A program made the position numbers and the translations under genes. A stretch of DNA of 64,000 bases from Bernardetiaceae bacterium. Lineage in GTDB: Bacteria > Bacteroidota > Bacteroidia > Cytophagales > Thermoflexibacteraceae. The notes below the pieces were generated by a model that was given only the letters and a program-made list of their open reading frames with translations, was not told the DNA's origin and made no database searches. Each line of letters opens with the position of its first letter. The first letter of the stretch is position 1. Positions 60,720 through 64,000 of the stretch are shown piece after piece. The stretch is taken from NCBI GenBank assembly GCA_025056255.1, contig JANWVT010000002.1, positions 186,001 to 250,000 of the forward strand. The letters run 5' to 3'.

Positions 60720-62831
60720 CTATCGACTAGGGTTCATACCCAGTTCATTCATAATAAATCGCCAGAAATGGTCTTGTTGGGCAATGGCTTGTTCGGTGCT
60801 TTTGCCGCTGCCGTGTCCGCTGTCATAGTCCATGTAGAGCATGAAAGGGCTTTGCTGCCCAATGTTGTTTTGCACGGCTGCCACAAATTTTTTAGCATGC
60901 AGCGGGTCAACGCGAGTGTCGTTTTCACCTGCTGTTACCATTGTGGTCGGCATATTGACCCCCGTGCGGATGTTGTGGTAAGGCGAATATTGTAGAATGT
61001 TGTAAAAATCCTCTGCCTTATCAGGATCGCCATATTCGGGAATCCAATAGCGAGCAATCAGGAACTTGTGGAAACGCACCATATCCAGCAGCGGAACAGC
61101 GCACACTGCCGCTTTGAACAAATCGGGACGCTGGGTGAGCATGGCACCAATGAGCAAGCCGCCGTTGCTGCCGCCGTAAACGGCTAATTTTTCGCGCTGC
61201 GTGTATTTTTCGGCAATCAGGTATTCGGCTGCGGCAATAAAATCGTCAAAGCAGTTTTGTTTTTTGTTTAACATGCCGTCTAAATGCCACTGTTCGCCGT
61301 ACTCATCGCCGCCGCGGATGCCTGCAATGGCATAAACCCCGCCGCGATTGATAAAGGAAGCATTTAAGCCTACAAAACTTGGCGAAATGCCGATTTGGAA
61401 ACCGCCGTAGCCGTAGAGCAGCGTCGGGTTTTGTCCGTTCAGCTCAATGCCTTTTTTGTGAATAATGAACAAGGGGACTTTGGTGCCGTCTTTGGAAGAA
61501 TAGAACACGATTTTGCCTTCTATTTGGTCGGTATTCACGGGCACTTTTGCCTGATAGAACAACTCCCACTTTTGCAGGTCTTTCACATTGCTTTTGAAAA
61601 TTTTGGTTGTGCTGGTAAAGGTACTTAATGTCATGAACACCGTGCCGCTTTCGCGGTGCATGTAGAGGGAAGAAACGTTGCCAAATTCGGGTGTTTCTAT
61701 TTTGCGGATGAAATTGCCTTGCAAGTCGTACAGCATGGCAGAGGTAAGCACATCTTTCTTTTCCAAAACGGCAATTTTGTCATCCAATATTTCAAAGCCT
61801 TCTATAACTACATCTTTGCGCTCAGGGATAAGTGTTTTCCAATGTTCAAATGTTGGGCTGGCTTTGTCTGCCACCATAATTTTGTAGTTAGGTGCTTCGT
61901 GGTTGGTATAAAAGTAAATTTTGTTACCAATGGCAGTAGGGCTAACTTGATATTTTCGACTGCTGTAAATTTCTACTGCGGGTTCTTCTGTTCCAGCTTT
62001 GCGCATTTTGAGCGAGTGCGTGGCGTAAAAATCGCCTTCGGAAATAAAAGTAAGGTCAGAATAGCGCGTATCGTAAATGTTGGCAAAATTTTTAGCATCG
62101 GCAGGTGCAATCAGGAACTTATCGGTGTTGCGGTCTGCGCCAAGGCGATGCAGATAGGTTTTCAGCGGAATTTGCTTTTCCAGCATTTCCTTTGTTCCTA
62201 CGGTGATGTAGGCATGCTTGCCGTCTTTGGTGAAGCTGAATCCGCGCAGCCCTTCAATGGGTTTGTAGAGTTGCTTGCCCGTTTGGGTATCAATAATGTA
62301 GTAGGTGCTGATTTCCGCACCTTTGCTTTGTAAACCGATTCCTGCAATGGCAGCATTTTCGGTATAGGCAATGCCTGTAATGGATGATTTGCCCGAAGGG
62401 TCAATTTTTTCGGGATCGAACAACAAGATATTCTTCCCATTGATGCGCGTATAAAACTTGCTTTGCTTTTCGCCTTGTTTTTTAATGGTCAAAAACTGAC
62501 GGTCGGCAACTAACGTGGGGGCGCTTTCAATGTCGCGGTTGATGTAGGCAGCGATTTCTTCTTTCAGCCCGGGAATCGGTGGGCAGTGTTTGTCCAAATA
62601 TTCCAACGTGGCATCGTGCTGGCTGCGCGTCCAGCTAATTACCTCAGGATTGGTTTTGTCTTCCAACCATTCGTAGGGGTCTGTTAGCAGCGTGCCATGC
62701 ACGTTGTGCGTAACAGGTTTTGCAGGAGTAGCAGGTGGCGTGAATTTTTTTGGCAGTATTTGTGCATGTAACGCGGTAGCCATAAGCCAAACACAAAATA
62801 AAGCTGACAGGGATTTTGTTTTCATATGCAT
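60720..62831 (-). CDS. Prolyl oligopeptidase, secreted
   Basis: 703 residues with a signal peptide (SLSALFCVWLMATALHAQ). The N-terminal beta-propeller begins KPVTHNVHGTLLTDPYEWLE, and the hydrolase domain carries nucleophile GGSNGG (Ser, near residue 555), ENDTRVDP (Asp, near 635) and DSGHGSG (His, near 673). This is the S9A family cleaving after Pro in peptides. A start at the second ATG 62825 (MKTKSLS) is possible. Base composition is GC-rich like czcA and radA (35 of 60 G+C in the line at 61141). Confidence 0.93.
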   Translation of the reverse strand: MHMKTKSLSALFCVWLMATALHAQILPKKFTPPATPAKPVTHNVHGTLLTDPYEWLEDKTNPEVISWTRSQHDATLEYLDKHCPPIPGLKEEIAAYINRDIESAPTLVADRQFLTIKKQGEKQSKFYTRINGKNILLFDPEKIDPSGKSSITGIAYTENAAIAGIGLQSKGAEISTYYIIDTQTGKQLYKPIEGLRGFSFTKDGKHAYITVGTKEMLEKQIPLKTYLHRLGADRNTDKFLIAPADAKNFANIYDTRYSDLTFISEGDFYATHSLKMRKAGTEEPAVEIYSSRKYQVSPTAIGNKIYFYTNHEAPNYKIMVADKASPTFEHWKTLIPERKDVVIEGFEILDDKIAVLEKKDVLTSAMLYDLQGNFIRKIETPEFGNVSSLYMHRESGTVFMTLSTFTSTTKIFKSNVKDLQKWELFYQAKVPVNTDQIEGKIVFYSSKDGTKVPLFIIHKKGIELNGQNPTLLYGYGGFQIGISPSFVGLNASFINRGGVYAIAGIRGGDEYGEQWHLDGMLNKKQNCFDDFIAAAEYLIAEKYTQREKLAVYGGSNGGLLIGAMLTQRPDLFKAAVCAVPLLDMVRFHKFLIARYWIPEYGDPDKAEDFYNILQYSPYHNIRTGVNMPTTMVTAGENDTRVDPLHAKKFVAAVQNNIGQQSPFMLYMDYDSGHGSGKSTEQAIAQQDHFWRFIMNELGMNPSR

Positions 62832-63270
62832 TTTTGAAGGAATGAGTGAACGCTCAAAAGTAGGTGAAAAAGTGCTTGTTTAAAGGCAGGTGTTGTTGTA
62901 AGAAGACGCGCCACAGAACCAGCCAAGCCACTTGGAGCAGCAGCTCAACAGAATGGTCGAACTCATTAGTGCTTGGCAGATAAAATGAAATCGAGCTTAG
63001 GAATTTGGAACAACATTTAAATTTGCTTAGCTCCACAAGCAAAATCGGTCGAAAAAAGCAAGTTTTTATTTTGCTTTTTCCCAGATAAAATTATTTGCCG
63101 CCATGCTCATGAGTTGTTTGTGAAGCGGGAAATAGCAGCGTGCAAAGGCGCATACAACAGCGGCTTAGCACGCTAATTTTTCGAATGCATAACTCATGCC
63201 CTTCCATGAAAACGCTAATTTGCAGATACTTGTATATAGTAAGGAAGAGAACAACTCAATTGCTCGTTTG
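62832..63270. other. Intergenic region without recognised gene
   Basis: These 439 bp show no convincing gene. An interrupted palindrome TGAG-tgaacg-CTCA (62843-62856) just upstream of the prolyl oligopeptidase start resembles a TetR-type operator but is short. Nothing else is seen. Confidence 0.4.
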
Positions 63271-63597
63271 TTATACTAATTCTTGCTCTGGGTCCCAGAA
63301 AACCTCTTTAAAATTGACTACGCAATCATTTTCCACCTGTACGCCTTCTGCCTCTAAGGCTTCTTGCATAGCAGTAGGAGAACCAAAATGATGCTTTCCA
63401 GTGAGCAACCCATTGCGATTGACTACGCGGTGAGCAGGTATCTCTGGACGCGTGTGAGCAGCATTCATTGCCCAGCCAACCATGCGAGCACTCATTTTGC
63501 TGCCCAAATATTTAGCAATGGCACCATAACTGGTTACTCTTCCAGAAGGAATCAAACAAACAACTTGATAGACGTCTTCAAAAAAATTTTTTTTCAT
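63271..63597 (-). CDS. Alkyltransferase-like protein (MGMT family, ATL)
   Basis: About 108 residues. The phrases IPSGRVTSYGAIAKYLG and RMVGWAMN are MGMT/Ada-C features, but the active-site PCHRV is PAHRV here (Ala55 in IPAHRVVNRNG). The catalytic Cys is thus absent. ATL proteins bind O6-alkylguanine and hand the lesion to nucleotide excision repair (UvrA) rather than removing the alkyl group. Start ATG 63597 is preferred over TTG 63600. It is divergent from the cold-shock gene. Confidence 0.9.
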   Translation of the reverse strand: MKKNFFEDVYQVVCLIPSGRVTSYGAIAKYLGSKMSARMVGWAMNAAHTRPEIPAHRVVNRNGLLTGKHHFGSPTAMQEALEAEGVQVENDCVVNFKEVFWDPEQELV

Positions 63598-63634
63598 CAA
63601 GCCTCCTTTTTTATTAACATTACTAAAAAAGCCT

Positions 63635-63642
63635 TATATTTG
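63635..63642 (+). promoter_or_regulatory. Candidate -7 element of the cold-shock gene
   Basis: TATATTTG fits TAnnTTTG, 34 nt before ATG 63677. The T-rich leader in between is AT-only over long stretches. Confidence 0.4.
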
Positions 63643-63676
63643 AGCAAGTTCTTTTTTTCAATTTAAGTTTAATTTA

Positions 63677-63874
63677 ATGAAAACCGGTAAAATTAAGTTC
63701 TTCAATGAGTCGAAGGGCTATGGTTTCATCGTAGATGATGAAACGCAAAAAGATGTGTTTGTTCACATCAGCGAATTAGGTAATGCTACATCGCTGTCTC
63801 AGAATGACTTAGTGCGTTTCGAGATTAAGATGGGCAAGAAAGGTCTCAATGCGGTCAATGTAGTGAAACTCTAA
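63677..63874 (+). CDS. Cold-shock protein (CspA family)
   Basis: 65 residues, a single cold-shock domain binding single-stranded RNA/DNA. RNP1 KGYGFIVDD (about 14-22) and RNP2 VFVHIS (about 28-33) are present. The length fits the family. It is followed by a strong terminator. Confidence 0.95.
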   Translation: MKTGKIKFFNESKGYGFIVDDETQKDVFVHISELGNATSLSQNDLVRFEIKMGKKGLNAVNVVKL

Positions 63875-63930
63875 ATGAAATTCTTGTAATAGATTTTTCT
63901 TTAGTGAAGTAACAAAATTGAATTCGGTGC

Positions 63931-63962
63931 AAAAGGGCGTTTCTTTATGAGACGCCCTTTTT
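63931..63962 (+). terminator. Intrinsic terminator of the cold-shock gene
   Basis: AAAAGGGCGT (63931-63940) pairs with ACGCCCTTTT after a short loop, followed by TTT. The stem is GC-rich and the tail T-rich, a classical intrinsic terminator. Confidence 0.85.
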
Positions 63963-64000
63963 GCGTTTAGTTTGTTTTGTACGCCAGATGGCTGCGCAAA

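Noticed and set aside
62843-62856. TetR-type operator TGAG-tgaacg-CTCA upstream of the prolyl oligopeptidase
   Set aside because: Only four paired bases per side, with no TetR gene nearby; noted only in the intergenic entry.

Overview
The window looks like a chromosomal segment of a Bacteroidota bacterium, most likely of the Cytophagia. The basis is family-level: a type IX secretion protein (PorQ), gliding ABC permease GldF, NamZ/DUF1343, DUF4175, DUF983, the HsdR-N-like small protein found in this phylum, and -7 promoter elements of the form TAnnTTTG. Shine-Dalgarno sequences are weak or absent. No rRNA, tRNA, CRISPR array, prophage or transposase was recognised. Most genes are housekeeping or envelope genes in short operons.

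Layout. 0.8-1.6 kb: an SDR oxidoreductase. 1.8-13.1 kb: a long + strand run (DUF4175 coiled-coil membrane protein, RsbW-like ATPase, YbeY, MnmG, Ig-like lipoprotein, TPR protein, FAD oxidoreductase). Between ybeY and mnmG lie two consensus parS sites, one inside a perfect 40-bp palindrome that touches the mnmG promoter, so this segment is probably origin-proximal. 14.0-19.4 kb: histidine kinase, BatA-type VWA protein and a SerB-like/SerA fusion. 19.3-20.0 kb: a frameshifted secreted-protein gene. 20.3-27.0 kb: a visibly GC-richer block with a CzcA-type metal efflux pump and adaptor, GldF and RadA. 27.2-28.4 kb: a LysM/DPBB protein and a broken AsmA-like gene. 28.7-34.3 kb: a minus strand run (SDR, M20 dipeptidase, PlsC acyltransferase, PorQ, NamZ). 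34.3-37.5 kb: LolC/E-type permease, a frameshifted small gene and an isolated EboE. 37.7-41.4 kb: MFS transporter, a HisA-like protein lacking key catalytic residues, and two envelope proteins (DUF6048/DUF6452 type) divergent from RodA. 42.9-50.7 kb: an exopolysaccharide module (CheY-like regulator, CpsB-type phosphatase, Wzc-type tyrosine kinase, Wza-type export lipoprotein, HsdR-N-like protein, sigma-54 response regulator, glycosyltransferase, RfbC). 50.8-63.9 kb: CDF metal exporter, DUF983 protein, M14 peptidase, two small lipoproteins, YigZ, CutC, a YbdL-type aminotransferase, a PAS histidine kinase, a GC-rich prolyl oligopeptidase gene, an alkyltransferase-like protein and a cold-shock protein.

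Working together: the 43.3-47.9 kb genes form one minus strand operon for regulated polysaccharide synthesis and export, with sugar-nucleotide and glycosyl-transfer genes close by. RodA, NamZ, the LysM protein, PlsC and the LolC/E-like permease all serve the envelope. CzcA/CzcB and the CDF protein handle metal efflux. Three small genes each carry an apparent one-base frameshift while all the large genes are intact, which suggests real decay rather than random sequencing error. I did not recognise a clearly new multi-gene system. The strongest unusual signals are the parS palindrome on the mnmG promoter, the degenerate HisA paralogue, the SerB-SerA fusion and the GC-shifted block.
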